Of a stretch of 64,000 nt of DNA, positions 46,076-55,219 are shown one piece after another. Every line of letters begins with the position of its first letter. The first letter of the stretch is position 1. The stretch comes from Haliotispira sp965263485 (lineage in GTDB: Bacteria > Spirochaetota > Spirochaetia > SP-2023): contig CBDHHO010000001.1 in NCBI GenBank assembly GCA_965263485.1, positions 868,001 to 932,000 of the forward strand. Direction: 5' to 3'. The position numbers and the translations under genes were made by a program. The notes below the pieces were generated by a model. It was given only the letters and a program-made list of their open reading frames with translations. It was not told the origin of the DNA and did no database searches.

Positions 46076-46124
46076 CCGTAGAATTTCAATCTTCGCGCTC
46101 CGCGCTCAGATTGAAATTCTACGG
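46076..46124 (+). terminator. 17-bp perfect hairpin after lipoprotein C
   Basis: Arms 46076-46092 and 46108-46124 (CCGTAGAATTTCAATCT and its complement) around a 15-nt loop, 27 bp after the stop. There is no T-run, so termination is possible but unproven. The same palindromic sequence appears in degraded form at 44610-44690, showing it is a dispersed repeat. Confidence 0.55.
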
Positions 46125-46293
46125 TGTATCGAAGTACCCCGTTCTCCCATGCTGCGCCAGCTCGCCCAGTTCGCAAAGAGGAAGGTCGGGCCTGGCTGCT
46201 GCCTTTTTGCCTCCGTGCGAAGGGTTATCTTTCCTCACTATCGTGAAAATCCGGATCAGAACTCTTGGCTTGGAGAGTCTGCCAAGAGGACCC

Positions 46294-47574
46294 CTAAGCA
46301 TATTGCTGCATCAGACCTTGCAAACAATCCAAGAAAGCGCGCAGCCGGTCCGGATGGGCCACTGAGCCACCATTGCCAAACGAAACGCGCAGCACAGAAG
46401 GCAGCAATGCTGATTCATAGCCTTGGGCCTGCAGTTTGACCAAACGTTCCCTGGCCATTTTACTGCTACACGCCGATCCCGTGCCCACCATATAGCCCTG
46501 CTCGGCCAGCAGGCGCTGCATGACCTCAGCGGGCAGCGGCGGGGCCGCAATACTGAAAATAAACGGACTAAACAGTTCGGGCCGCTGCTGACGGTATGCG
46601 GGTTGCAGAGAAATTGCCGGATACTCCGCCAGCAGCTCGGCAAAAGTCCGGCTGCGTTCGAGCTGCTGATCGTAATGCTCAGCTTGCAGTTCCAAAGCTC
46701 GCACCAAGGCACAAATAGCGGCTAGATTTTCAGTGCCGGAGCGCAGCCCACCCTCTTGGCCGCCACCTTGGGAAAAGCTCCACTTTCCATCCTCCCGCCG
46801 CGTGCGTTGCAGCAGGAGCGCCCCGCCCCGCCCCGCCCCAATCTTCTGGCCGCTGATGGCGATACTGTCAAAGCCCTGCCGCAGCAGAGAACCCAACTGC
46901 CGCAGCTGCTCACTACCGGCCTCGGCAGCCACGTACTGAGACATGTCAGCGTGAATATATACAGGTGCCAGTCCGGCGGCCCGGCGCTGTTCCTGCGCCC
47001 GTTGAATATCCCTGCTCAGAGCCGCCATGTCTTGCAATCGCCCACTGTCACTGTCCACGGCCGTTACTACGGCAGTCACCGGAGGAATCGCGGCAGATCC
47101 CCCGCCCACTTGCTGCTGTTCAAGTTGTCTGCGTAGTTGCCTTTCCAGATAAGAGCTCAACAGTAATTCGGCCCGTCCGCCCCCAAGTGGGATCAGTTCC
47201 AGACGCAAGCCGCAGGTTTTGAGCTGACGCAGCAAGCGCAGGCTGGAAGGATGATCCAGCTCGCTGTAAGCGGCGGTAGCCCCGGAGCCGGCAGCAGGGC
47301 CCAGAAGCTGCGGCAGCAGCTGATTGTACAGGGCCAGATTATTGGCTTCGGTGGCTCCACTGCAAAAACAAAGTTGTTCCGGCAGACAGTCCAACAGCCG
47401 GGCGGCTCGCTGGCGTTGACGGTCCAACAGCCGGGCGGCCTCAAGGCCCAACGCATGCTTGGCCGAAGGATTGGCGCAGAACTGATGCTCCCAATCCATC
47501 TTCTGTTCCAGCAGCTCGGCAAACACCGGGGCACTTGCCGCGCAATCCAGATACACACAGTCATCAGCATTCAT
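46294..47574 (-). CDS. Cysteine desulfurase (NifS/IscS family)
   Basis: PLP enzyme that mobilises sulfur from cysteine. 426 residues. VYLDCAASAPV at the N terminus, CFCSGATEANNLAL (the SGGTE-type motif), the PLP lysine in SIAISGQKIGAGRGGALLLQ and the active Cys in VGTGSACSSKMARERL. VLRVSFGNGGS is the terminal conserved stretch. It is longer than usual through insertions at about 155-175. There is no IscU or regulator nearby, so its target (Fe-S, tRNA thiolation) is open. Confidence 0.88.
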   Translation of the reverse strand: MNADDCVYLDCAASAPVFAELLEQKMDWEHQFCANPSAKHALGLEAARLLDRQRQRAARLLDCLPEQLCFCSGATEANNLALYNQLLPQLLGPAAGSGATAAYSELDHPSSLRLLRQLKTCGLRLELIPLGGGRAELLLSSYLERQLRRQLEQQQVGGGSAAIPPVTAVVTAVDSDSGRLQDMAALSRDIQRAQEQRRAAGLAPVYIHADMSQYVAAEAGSEQLRQLGSLLRQGFDSIAISGQKIGAGRGGALLLQRTRREDGKWSFSQGGGQEGGLRSGTENLAAICALVRALELQAEHYDQQLERSRTFAELLAEYPAISLQPAYRQQRPELFSPFIFSIAAPPLPAEVMQRLLAEQGYMVGTGSACSSKMARERLVKLQAQGYESALLPSVLRVSFGNGGSVAHPDRLRAFLDCLQGLMQQYA

Positions 47575-47630
47575 TTATCAACGTTCCTTACGACATCCTT
47601 ACCGGCTCCAGCTCAAGGGGGCCTCTAAAA

Positions 47631-47743
47631 CAGAGGGCCGGTATTTGGCTGTAGCACCCCGAAGGCACGGGCAAACCGCGCAGATTCAGCATTCTCATCG
47701 GCTTTGGCCGGAATTTCTTTCTCGCCCTGCTGTATCTCTGCCA
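47631..47743 (+). pseudogene. Deleted fragment of a paralogue of the membrane protein at 29464
   Basis: CAGAGGGCCGGTATTTGGC and then CAGATTCAGCATTCTCATCG match 29543-29562 and 29697-29716, with the roughly 110 bp between them missing. It begins directly after an element-like GGGGGCCTCTAAAA (47617). The frame does not extend into a gene. Confidence 0.65.
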
Positions 47744-47955
47744 CACAATCATGAAAAAACGCGGTTTTCAGGTAATTTCAAGTGAAAGTAGTATCGCTCT
47801 CGCGAAGAGTTGAAGGAAACCTTTAAAAATCCTATTCTGCGTACTCACTCGCTCTAACGGGCAGCTTTGTCAGAAGGAGCGGCAGAGGTTCTTGCGAGGG
47901 ACGGTTCGAACCTCGCCTCCGTTTTCTGGGTCGAATCAGGCTGGAACGGCCTGCG

Positions 47956-48007
47956 GGGAACCTCTAAAGGAGACCTCTAAAGGAGACCTCTAAAGGGGAC
48001 CTCTAAA
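47956..48007. mobile_element. Ladder of four left element ends, 13-bp period
   Basis: GGGAACCTCTAAA, GGAGACCTCTAAA, GGAGACCTCTAAA and GGGGACCTCTAAAAATTCC start at 47956, 47969, 47982 and 47995, exactly 13 bp apart. The last continues 40 bp into an element-like arm and then into the ankyrin gene's leader. Confidence 0.85.
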
Positions 48008-48058
48008 AATTCCAATTTTGCGTGAAATCGCGATTTTTTTCGAGAAAAAGGTGGGATT

Positions 48059-48907
48059 TTGAAAAAGTCTGGTTTGGATTATTTTTGCCGGTGGGGTCTC
48101 GTTTCGCCGGCTGTATTATGCTACTTACTTTTGTCTCAGCTGCATATGCAAGCTCAAGACTCTCTGCTGCAAACTGAAGGCCCTTTGCTGGAATCAGTCT
48201 CTGTAAACGCTCCCCTCAGCTGTGATGGCCCGGATTCCCAAGCGGCAGAGAGCTTGACGAAAGCTGCCAGTCGTGGCCAGCTGGTCCTGGTCAGGCAATT
48301 GCTCGACCAAGGCGCGCAACCTGATTGTCCTGACGCCTTGGGTTATACGGCTTTGATTAGCGCCGCTTTTTCTGGCTATTACGAGACAGCCCGACTGTTG
48401 CTGGAAAACGGTGCCAGCGCCGTGCAGGGTGACCGCTTCGGCTATCAGCCCATTATAGCCGCAGCCTTTACCGGCAAGCAGTCTCTGCTGGATCTGCTGA
48501 TACAGTATGGGGCAGATATTAACGCCCAGGATTATTTCGGCTTCAGCGTACTGATGGCAGCAGCATCCAATGGTTTTCATACAGTAGTGGGGCAATTGCT
48601 GCAGGACGGTGCTGAGATCGACCTGCGCAATGGCTTTGGACAGAGTGCTCTGCACCTAGCGGCCGGCAATGGCAAGAGGCGCAGTTTGACTTTGCTGCTG
48701 GACAACGGAGCGGCCATGGAACAGCGTGACATGCACGGCCAAACGCCGCTGATTCGGGCCGCCCGACAAAATCGACTGGCTACGGTAAAACTACTGCTCA
48801 GCCGCGGAGCCAGGGCGGCGGCTCAGGACGATGTTGGATGGTCGGCATTCCACTATGCGCGCAACTATCCTGAAGTATTACAGGCCCTGCGCACTGCGTT
48901 GAAATGA
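48059..48907 (+). CDS. Exported ankyrin-repeat protein
   Basis: 282 residues from TTG 48059, with AAGGTGGGA just upstream; the first in-frame ATG would cut into the signal peptide. The signal segment is LVSPAVLCYLLLSQLHMQAQ. About six ankyrin repeats fill residues 70-280 (DALGYTALISAAFSGYYETA, YGADINAQDYFGFSVLMAAA, DMHGQTPLIRAARQNRLATV). It is probably periplasmic and a binding scaffold. Its leader lies directly behind the four-end ladder and half an element, so its promoter context was remodelled. Confidence 0.82.
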   Translation: MKKSGLDYFCRWGLVSPAVLCYLLLSQLHMQAQDSLLQTEGPLLESVSVNAPLSCDGPDSQAAESLTKAASRGQLVLVRQLLDQGAQPDCPDALGYTALISAAFSGYYETARLLLENGASAVQGDRFGYQPIIAAAFTGKQSLLDLLIQYGADINAQDYFGFSVLMAAASNGFHTVVGQLLQDGAEIDLRNGFGQSALHLAAGNGKRRSLTLLLDNGAAMEQRDMHGQTPLIRAARQNRLATVKLLLSRGARAAAQDDVGWSAFHYARNYPEVLQALRTALK

Positions 48908-48912
48908 TTACT

Positions 48913-49151
48913 GGGGACCTCTAAAGCCGATAGCGAGGAAGTGAAGCCAGAGCGCATACTTTGCTGTATGCTCCAATGCGAGCTGGCGCAGCATTGGAGA
49001 AATGGGGAGGCCCGGGCGCAGCAAGGCCCGATTTTCCCTGTAAGCAAAGAGAGGAAGCAGGCCATTCTTCACAAACCCTGCCGCAAGGCAGAACCTTTAT
49101 TCGGCAACAAGATCGCGATTCAGCACGGAATTGGAATTTTTAGAGGTTCCC
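48913..49151 (+). mobile_element. 239-bp palindromic element, open throughout
   Basis: GGGGACCTCTAAAGCCG and GAATTTTTAGAGGTTCCC; 239 plus 4 is divisible by three. The frame GTSKADSEEVKPERILCC runs without a stop to the right end. It contains the CTGGCGCAGC and 57-bp modules. No clear target duplication (TACT versus TTAT). Its right end is 13 bp from the decarboxylase ATG. Confidence 0.8.
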
Positions 49152-49164
49152 TTATGTTAGTGAC

Positions 49165-51657
49165 ATGACAAACGTCCAAAGCCCCCAGGATCAACACTTG
49201 GGCAGCCTGCCCATTCTGATTGTTTATGCCGAAAGCTCTATCGCAGCAGCGGGGCCCCTTGGGCGAGCCGATCTGAAACAAAACCCGGAGCAGGACAGAT
49301 CTCGCGAACAGTTCGGCGGCTTCGGCAAAACCATCGAATACAGCGAGCACAGCCTGACCCTGCTATCCGAAATCCGCGAGCAGATTCAGCGCGGAGGCTT
49401 CCGCATCCGAGCACTGGATCGCTACGGCGATTTCCTTGACTTAGGCTCACAGCAGCACTTTGCAGCCTGCATTTTTACCCTGCCCAGCCACAATCCGAGC
49501 TACGGCAGCCCGGATGGCAACGAATACCGGCTGCTCGATGGAATCATCAGTCACATCCGGCACCATAACGGAGACGTGCCCATATTCTTGTACGGCGAGC
49601 AAAAAGAGTACAGCCTGCTGAGTGAAAATGTGATTCGCAGCACCACCGGCTTCATCCACTACGGCGAAGACACCGTAGAGTTTACCGCCCGCTACATCAG
49701 CCGAGAGGCTCGCTACTACCTCAAAACCATCCTGCCGGCCTTCTTCCGCAACTTGATGGAATATGTCTGCAACGGTTCCTACTCGTGGCACTGCCCCGGG
49801 CATTCGGGCGGAACAGCCTTTCTCAAGAGCCCGGTGGGCAAAATATTCCACCAGTTCTTCGGCGAAAACCTGCTGCGCGCCGATGTTTGCAATGCTGTCG
49901 AAGAACTGGGCCAGCTGCTTGAACACAGCGGGCACATCGGCACCAGCGAGCGCAACGCTGCCCATGTCTTCCGCTCCGACCGGCTCTACTTCGTGACCAA
50001 CGGCACCTCGACCTCCAACAAGATCGTGGCCCACGCCAATATCACCCAAGGAGATCTGGTGCTGGTAGACCGCAACTGTCACCAGAGCATCCTGCACGCC
50101 GTGATCCAGACTGGTGCGATTCCGATCTTTTTACGGTCTGCCCGCAGTACCTGCGGTATTGTCGGTCCGATTCCCGAACAGCAGTTCAGTCCCGAGTGGA
50201 TTGAAGAAGCCATTCGGAACAATCCGCTGGCAGCAAAGTGCCCGGAATCCCCGACATGCCCCCGACCCAAGGCCATGATCCTGACCCAGAGCACCTACGA
50301 CGGCATCCTGTATAACACCGAAATCATCAAGCAAAAATTGGACGGTTATATCCCGATACTGCATTTTGACGAGGCTTGGATTCCCCACGCAGTATTCCAC
50401 GATTTTTACTTTGCCATGCACGCCATGGGCGACCACCGCCCCTCCACCGAATACAGCACCATCTACGCTACCCAGAGCACCCACAAGCTGCTGGCAGGGC
50501 TGTCCCAGGCCAGCCAGATTCTGGTGCAGGATGCCCGGGCCGCGCCGCTGGACCCGGCGCCGCTGGAAGCCTCGTTCCTGATGCACACTTCGACCAGCCC
50601 GCAGTACTCGATCTTGGCCAGCTTGGACGTAACTTCGGCCATGATGTCGGGTGTGCAAGGCCGTGCCATTGTTGAAGAGGCACTGGTTGAAGCCCTGAGT
50701 TTCCGCGAGGCCTTGCGGCACTACGGCGAGGGCCTGGAGCCCGGGAGCTGGTGGTTTCAGGACTGGGGGCCACAGCGTTTCAGCGGCAGTAACCCCTCGC
50801 CCGAATGGCTCAATGAGGCGACCGGCCTCAGCAACTTTGATCCTCGGCAGAACAATGCGGAAAACCTGTGGCAGAAAGAGTGGCGTCTCGATCCGGGAAA
50901 TCAGTGGCACGGCTTTGACTGCGCACACAGCTCCGACTTCAATATGCTTGACCCGATTAAGTGCACCCTGCTGAGCCCGGGCTCGGACGGCCACTTGCGA
51001 GAACGCGGTATTCCGGCGGTGGTGGTCAGCCGCTATTTGCAGGAAAACGGTATTATTGTTGAGAAGACCGGGCTGTATTCGATTTTTATCATGTTCACCA
51101 TCGGCATCACCAAGGGCCGTTGGAAGAGCCTGCTCAGTGCTCTGCAACGCTTTAAGGTGGACTACGATATGCAGCAGTCACTGTGGCAGAGCATGCCGCA
51201 GCTGTGTCAGCAATACCCGCAGTACGCTGATCTGAATATTCAGGAGCTGTGCCAACTGCTACACGAAGCTTACCGTGAGAGCCGCATTGCCGAGCAGAGC
51301 AACCTGGCTTACTCCCGGCCGCTGCTGCCCAGGGTAACGCCCGCCGAGGCTTACAAATCGTTTATCTGTGGCCACTACGAGGGCCTTTCGGCCCGGAGGG
51401 TCGAGGGTCGGGTTTCGGCCTCGATGATTTCGATTTATCCTCCGGGCATTCCGCTGGTCTTTCCCGGCGAGGTAATTTCACCGGAGGTCCAGCGCTATTT
51501 AGTCAGCATCGAGCAGCAGCAGCGAAGCTTTCCCGGATTTGAAATTCATATCCACGGAGTACAGCAGAGCGCGCCGAACAATGCCGCCCCGGAAGATTCT
51601 GAGACGACAGCGCAAACCCGTCCGGCCTTTTGGATAAATGTGCTGAAAGAAGAATGA
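49165..51657 (+). CDS. Orn/Lys/Arg decarboxylase family protein
   Basis: Fold-type-I PLP decarboxylase, 830 residues. An N-terminal receiver-like wing domain precedes the catalytic domain with SWHCPGHSGGTAFLKSP, FVTNGTSTSNKIV, DRNCHQSILHA, PILHFDEAWIPHA and the PLP lysine at residue 441 in QSTHKLLAGLSQAS. The C-terminal part has ARRVEGRVSASMISIYPPG. The product would be a diamine or agmatine; the substrate cannot be read from sequence by eye. No antiporter is adjacent. There is no good ribosome-binding site; the only purine-rich stretch is the TAGAGG of the element end. Confidence 0.88.
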   Translation: MTNVQSPQDQHLGSLPILIVYAESSIAAAGPLGRADLKQNPEQDRSREQFGGFGKTIEYSEHSLTLLSEIREQIQRGGFRIRALDRYGDFLDLGSQQHFAACIFTLPSHNPSYGSPDGNEYRLLDGIISHIRHHNGDVPIFLYGEQKEYSLLSENVIRSTTGFIHYGEDTVEFTARYISREARYYLKTILPAFFRNLMEYVCNGSYSWHCPGHSGGTAFLKSPVGKIFHQFFGENLLRADVCNAVEELGQLLEHSGHIGTSERNAAHVFRSDRLYFVTNGTSTSNKIVAHANITQGDLVLVDRNCHQSILHAVIQTGAIPIFLRSARSTCGIVGPIPEQQFSPEWIEEAIRNNPLAAKCPESPTCPRPKAMILTQSTYDGILYNTEIIKQKLDGYIPILHFDEAWIPHAVFHDFYFAMHAMGDHRPSTEYSTIYATQSTHKLLAGLSQASQILVQDARAAPLDPAPLEASFLMHTSTSPQYSILASLDVTSAMMSGVQGRAIVEEALVEALSFREALRHYGEGLEPGSWWFQDWGPQRFSGSNPSPEWLNEATGLSNFDPRQNNAENLWQKEWRLDPGNQWHGFDCAHSSDFNMLDPIKCTLLSPGSDGHLRERGIPAVVVSRYLQENGIIVEKTGLYSIFIMFTIGITKGRWKSLLSALQRFKVDYDMQQSLWQSMPQLCQQYPQYADLNIQELCQLLHEAYRESRIAEQSNLAYSRPLLPRVTPAEAYKSFICGHYEGLSARRVEGRVSASMISIYPPGIPLVFPGEVISPEVQRYLVSIEQQQRSFPGFEIHIHGVQQSAPNNAAPEDSETTAQTRPAFWINVLKEE

Positions 51658-51668
51658 GACATCTGTAA

Positions 51669-51778
51669 GGACAGCTCTGGAAATGGTATCGCTTCGCGCG
51701 AGTATGGTGCTATTGCCGTGCTTCGCCTCGACAGTAGCACCGCAATTCAGCGTGAAATTGGAATTTTTAGAGGTGCCC
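51669..51778. mobile_element. Shortened degenerate palindromic element
   Basis: GGACAGCTCTGGAAATGG at the left and GAATTTTTAGAGGTGCCC at the right, about 110 bp, with the variant TATCGCTTCGCGCGAG interior. It lies between the decarboxylase gene and the tRNA. Confidence 0.6.
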
Positions 51779-51850
51779 TTAAATCAGGCTACTCTCTTTT
51801 CCCAATGACTGCCACTCAGTAGAATGGCGGGTGCTTAGTGATTACCCAAC

Positions 51851-51923
51851 CGGGGTGTGGCCTAGCGGCTAAGGCGCCTGCTTCGGGTGCAGGAGATCGG
51901 CGGTTCAAGTCCGCCCACCCCGA
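51851..51923 (+). tRNA. tRNA-Pro (anticodon CGG)
   Basis: A 73-nt cloverleaf: acceptor CGGGGTG/CACCCCG, D arm GCCT/AGGC, anticodon stem CCTGC/GCAGG with loop TTCGGGT, T arm GGCGG-TTCAAGT-CCGCC. CCA is not encoded, so the CCA-adding enzyme at 60445 is needed. The stretch after it up to galE shows no gene. Confidence 0.93.
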
Positions 51924-52114
51924 AAGTTTCCAGCGGACTTTTCAGGGAATGGCAATTCCTGCCAAAATCATGATCTTACTTGCGAATAGTCCTTTTTCCG
52001 GCACTTTATCAGTCTGGCTCCGGCAAATCCGCCAGATTTTCCTGCTTCACTTCTTCATTATCAGTGCCATTTGACTCGGCAAATCTGACTCGGGCAGCCC
52101 GCGAGAAGTGCCCC

Positions 52115-53104
52115 CTAATACGTTTTGTGTTGTTCCCAATACCAAGCCGTGGCAACAATATCGTGCAGTTCCCGCCGGGGCTTCCAGCCCAGCTCGTGCT
52201 GGGCCCTGTCGCTGTTGGCAATTAGCTGTGCCGGGTCGCCGGGTCGTGGCGGACCATCCTCCACGGCAAAATCAATGCCGGAAAGTTCTTTGGCTTTGGC
52301 AATTACTTCTCGCACCGAATAGCCGCTGCCGCTGCCTAGGTTGTAGTCGGCCGAACTATTGTTGCGCATCATTTTCTCCAAACCCAGAACATGCGCCTCG
52401 GCCAAGTCGTTGACGTGGATAAAGTCACGTACACAAGAACCATCGGGCGTGTCCCAGTCCCCACCGTAGACGAGGACTTTCTCCCGCTTGTTCAAGGCAG
52501 TCTCCAGCACAATGGAAATCAAGTGGGTTGCAGGTTGATATGACTGCCCGATTGCACCGCCTTCATCCGCGCCACAGGCATTGAAATAGCGCAGGATCGT
52601 GGACTTCAGGCCGTAGGCCCGGTCATAGTCCTTCAGCAGCCATTCGACCATAAGCTTGCTGCGCCCGTATGGGTTGATTGGCAGCTGTGGATGCCGTTCG
52701 TCGATCCGCTCCGACTGGGGGTTGCCAAAAGTAGCAGCGGTCGAACTGAACACAAAATACTTTACGTTACAGTCACGCATCGCAGTGAGCAGCCGTTGCA
52801 CTTTGATAAAGTTATTGTCGTAGTAACTGGCCGGGTTGACCACTGAAGTCCCCACCTCGATAAAAGCAGCAAAGTGCATTACCAAGTCAATGTTGTATTG
52901 TTGCAGGACCCGTCGCATATTCTCGCAATCTCCCAAGTCTCCCTGCTCAAAGGGCAGCTCCGGAGAGATGGCCTGTAGCGCTGCGCGATGCCCCTTGCTC
53001 AGATCATCGTAGGCTACAACCCTGTGGCCGCTGTGCCGAATCAAATAATTGAGAGTGTGGGAGCCGATATAGCCCGCTCCTCCCACTACCAGAATGTTTG
53101 CCAT
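52115..53104 (-). CDS. galE: UDP-glucose 4-epimerase
   Basis: Interconverts UDP-glucose and UDP-galactose for polysaccharide or glycolipid synthesis. 329 residues, extended SDR. NAD motif GGAGYIGSHTL, then HFAAFIEVGTSV, the catalytic FSSTAATFG and NPYGRSKLMVEW, and RYFNACGAD. Near the C terminus are DGSCVRDFIHVNDLAEAHV and YNLGSGSGYSVREV. It lies 48 bp downstream of rsfS on the same strand, a possible operon tail. Confidence 0.93.
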   Translation of the reverse strand: MANILVVGGAGYIGSHTLNYLIRHSGHRVVAYDDLSKGHRAALQAISPELPFEQGDLGDCENMRRVLQQYNIDLVMHFAAFIEVGTSVVNPASYYDNNFIKVQRLLTAMRDCNVKYFVFSSTAATFGNPQSERIDERHPQLPINPYGRSKLMVEWLLKDYDRAYGLKSTILRYFNACGADEGGAIGQSYQPATHLISIVLETALNKREKVLVYGGDWDTPDGSCVRDFIHVNDLAEAHVLGLEKMMRNNSSADYNLGSGSGYSVREVIAKAKELSGIDFAVEDGPPRPGDPAQLIANSDRAQHELGWKPRRELHDIVATAWYWEQHKTY

Positions 53105-53152
53105 ATGCTGCTCCTATCTTCACACAGAAATCTCTCTGGATCTGTGTTTTTT

Positions 53153-53677
53153 TCACTGAGGGTCAAAGGCACAGCCTCCCCCCTTGGCTCTTGCCAAGAT
53201 CGGCACGTTGGAACTTACATAGACCGGCTCCAAGACTTCGACCACAGGCCAGAGCTTTTCCAATTCGTAAAATTCGCGGGCCTCACGACTCATCAGATGC
53301 AATACTACAAGCCCCAAGTCTACCGGACACCAAGAGCCCGCCAGGCTTCGGTCTCCTCCTGCCCTGTTTTCTGATTCCAGCCTCCGCTCTAAGCGGCGTG
53401 GCAAATGACAGGGCGAGAGCTCCCTCAAGGCCCGGAGTGTTACCCCTACGGATTCCCACTGCGGCCTGTACTCTTCGGGGCAACGTCCTTCGCAGAACAG
53501 GCCGCGCAACTGGCCCAAAATTCCGCGCATGTGTGTCAAGCTATTACAAGTAGCGATGACGCAGTAGCTGGCCCAAGATACGCCCGCGTCCAAACGCAGA
53601 GCCACCGTGTTTTCGGCCTTCCACTCGCGCAGCAAAGCTGCCAGCTGCATCACGCTATCTCTCAACTTGACTGCCAT
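53153..53677 (-). CDS. rsfS: Ribosomal silencing factor RsfS
   Basis: Binds uL14 and blocks subunit joining in starvation. 174 residues, longer than the usual 105-130 because of an insertion at about 75-110 (ESVGVTLRALRELSPCHLPR). The signature stretch is SYCVIATCNSLTHMRGI and GSWCPVDLGLVVLHLMSREA followed by REFYELEKLW. It overlaps the LytR-like gene by 23 bp. The order yqeK, LytR-like, rsfS is a known bacterial arrangement. Confidence 0.88.
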   Translation of the reverse strand: MAVKLRDSVMQLAALLREWKAENTVALRLDAGVSWASYCVIATCNSLTHMRGILGQLRGLFCEGRCPEEYRPQWESVGVTLRALRELSPCHLPRRLERRLESENRAGGDRSLAGSWCPVDLGLVVLHLMSREAREFYELEKLWPVVEVLEPVYVSSNVPILARAKGGGCAFDPQ

Positions 53678-55016
53678 TAAAGTCCCTTCCCAGCACTACC
53701 CGCACCTCGGCTTCTGCCCGCTCGCCGCCAGACAGGGGCCGCAACACCATATTTTGCGCACCGATCACCTCGGCTACGCGGCGCACATCATCCAGATTAT
53801 TGCTATGTAAATTGATCACAACGGTTTGCTCGTAGTCTGAACGCTTGGCGTTATCCACCTTGGTCACATCAAAACCCTGACGACTGTAGATGGCCGCAGT
53901 CCGCGAGGCCAGGCCGGAGATATAGGTGCCATTGAGCACCTCCACTCGCACCGGGTATTGTTCTTCGACAATTTCTTCCTGATTTTGCAGTTGGGTCGAA
54001 ATCCGTACCACTTGGGAACGAATCACTTCTCCATTATAGATCGGGAAGTTGATGACCTCGTCTTGCACCATTCGCTCTTTGCCCAAGTAATCCTGCAAAA
54101 TTACTTCGGCGGAATTCAACTCAATTTCACTCAGGTAGAGCAAGAGTTTGCGAAACGAACGTTTGCTCAAAGCCGTCTGAAAATAACTGTAGAGTAAGTC
54201 TATGTACTGCTCTCGTTCAAAATGATATTGCTGCAAAGTCGCAACCATGGCCAAGAGCAACTCCTGAGAAAAGCGCAGGTTTTGCTGGCGCAGGATACTG
54301 GTCTTTCGATTTTCCGCAGTGTGGTCCCGGGTTGTAGAGTTCGTCAATCCGGTAGTGGCATTGTCCTGTGTTTGCGCTGAATCTACGATATTCGGCAGGC
54401 CCGACTCTTCATGCTTCATCGACCGGTAGTCTTCGTACGGAACTGTACGAGTGCTCGCATATAAGAAGTCGCGCGACTGATTACCGTCGAGCAGCTGCTC
54501 CCCAGCGTGGTAAATATAACGCTGCCGGCTTATCGGATCGATCCGGTCCTCCGGAGCAAAAAGATATAAACTGATCCCTTCGAGCAGATCAACTAGTTTT
54601 ACCAGTTCTGTTATATGCAGATCCAGCACAAACAAAAATTTGACCCGCAATAATTCTTCGATGCTGCGCTGATAGATTTCCTGCTGTCCTTGCCGGTAAA
54701 ATACACTGTAGCGACCTGAACGCTTGAGTTGAGCCAGCAGATCGCCCGCCTCGGCGGGCACGTCGATCAGTGCCAAGCGCTTGGTGCGAGCGTTGAACAA
54801 AATAGCTTCTGTGAGTACCGGCCCGTTTTCATCACTGATGATCAACAAAAATGGAATATTTTCTTTTTTAAGGACACTATTGGTAACTACATCGGTACGT
54901 ATTAATATAAAAATTATGCTGGTCAGAGCGATTATCAGAATGAAGAATACTGTACCATAAATCTGTGAAAAAGCTTTCTTATTCGTATCAGAATCATAGA
55001 CGGGCTTATTGGGCAT
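53655..55016 (-). CDS. LytR-CpsA-Psr-like protein with LytR C-terminal domain
   Basis: 453 residues. One N-terminal transmembrane segment (TVFFILIIALTSIIFILI), an LCP-like region (TEAILFNARTKRLALIDVPA, then GISLYLFAPEDRIDP and AGEQLLDGNQSRDFLYASTR) and a LytR_C domain (VRVEVLNGTYISGLASRTAA). The Asp/Arg motifs that bind pyrophosphate in active LCP ligases are not evident: the usual RD after the second strand reads PAEAG. It may therefore be non-catalytic. It is coupled to rsfS. Confidence 0.75.
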   Translation of the reverse strand: MPNKPVYDSDTNKKAFSQIYGTVFFILIIALTSIIFILIRTDVVTNSVLKKENIPFLLIISDENGPVLTEAILFNARTKRLALIDVPAEAGDLLAQLKRSGRYSVFYRQGQQEIYQRSIEELLRVKFLFVLDLHITELVKLVDLLEGISLYLFAPEDRIDPISRQRYIYHAGEQLLDGNQSRDFLYASTRTVPYEDYRSMKHEESGLPNIVDSAQTQDNATTGLTNSTTRDHTAENRKTSILRQQNLRFSQELLLAMVATLQQYHFEREQYIDLLYSYFQTALSKRSFRKLLLYLSEIELNSAEVILQDYLGKERMVQDEVINFPIYNGEVIRSQVVRISTQLQNQEEIVEEQYPVRVEVLNGTYISGLASRTAAIYSRQGFDVTKVDNAKRSDYEQTVVINLHSNNLDDVRRVAEVIGAQNMVLRPLSGGERAEAEVRVVLGRDFNGSQVER

Positions 55017-55061
55017 AGCGATTCATGTCCTCACAGCGTTCTTTATAAAATCTCATAACAT

Positions 55062-55204
55062 TCATGGGAGAACCGGGGAAGGCTCCCATGCGAGCTGGCG
55101 CAGCATTGGAGAATGAGGGGAGGGCCGTGCAGAGCCAGGCCCGACCTTCCTTTCTGCGAGCTGGCGCAGCATCTTTCTGTGGTGGGGAATTTTTAGAGGC
55201 TCCC
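55062..55204. mobile_element. Composite element remnant between yqeK and the LytR-like gene
   Basis: Contains the GCGAGCTGGCGCAGCAT module twice and the right end GAATTTTTAGAGGCTCCC. The left end is missing. It separates two genes that are normally adjacent. Confidence 0.7.
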
Positions 55205-55219
55205 TTTAGAAAATGGCCT

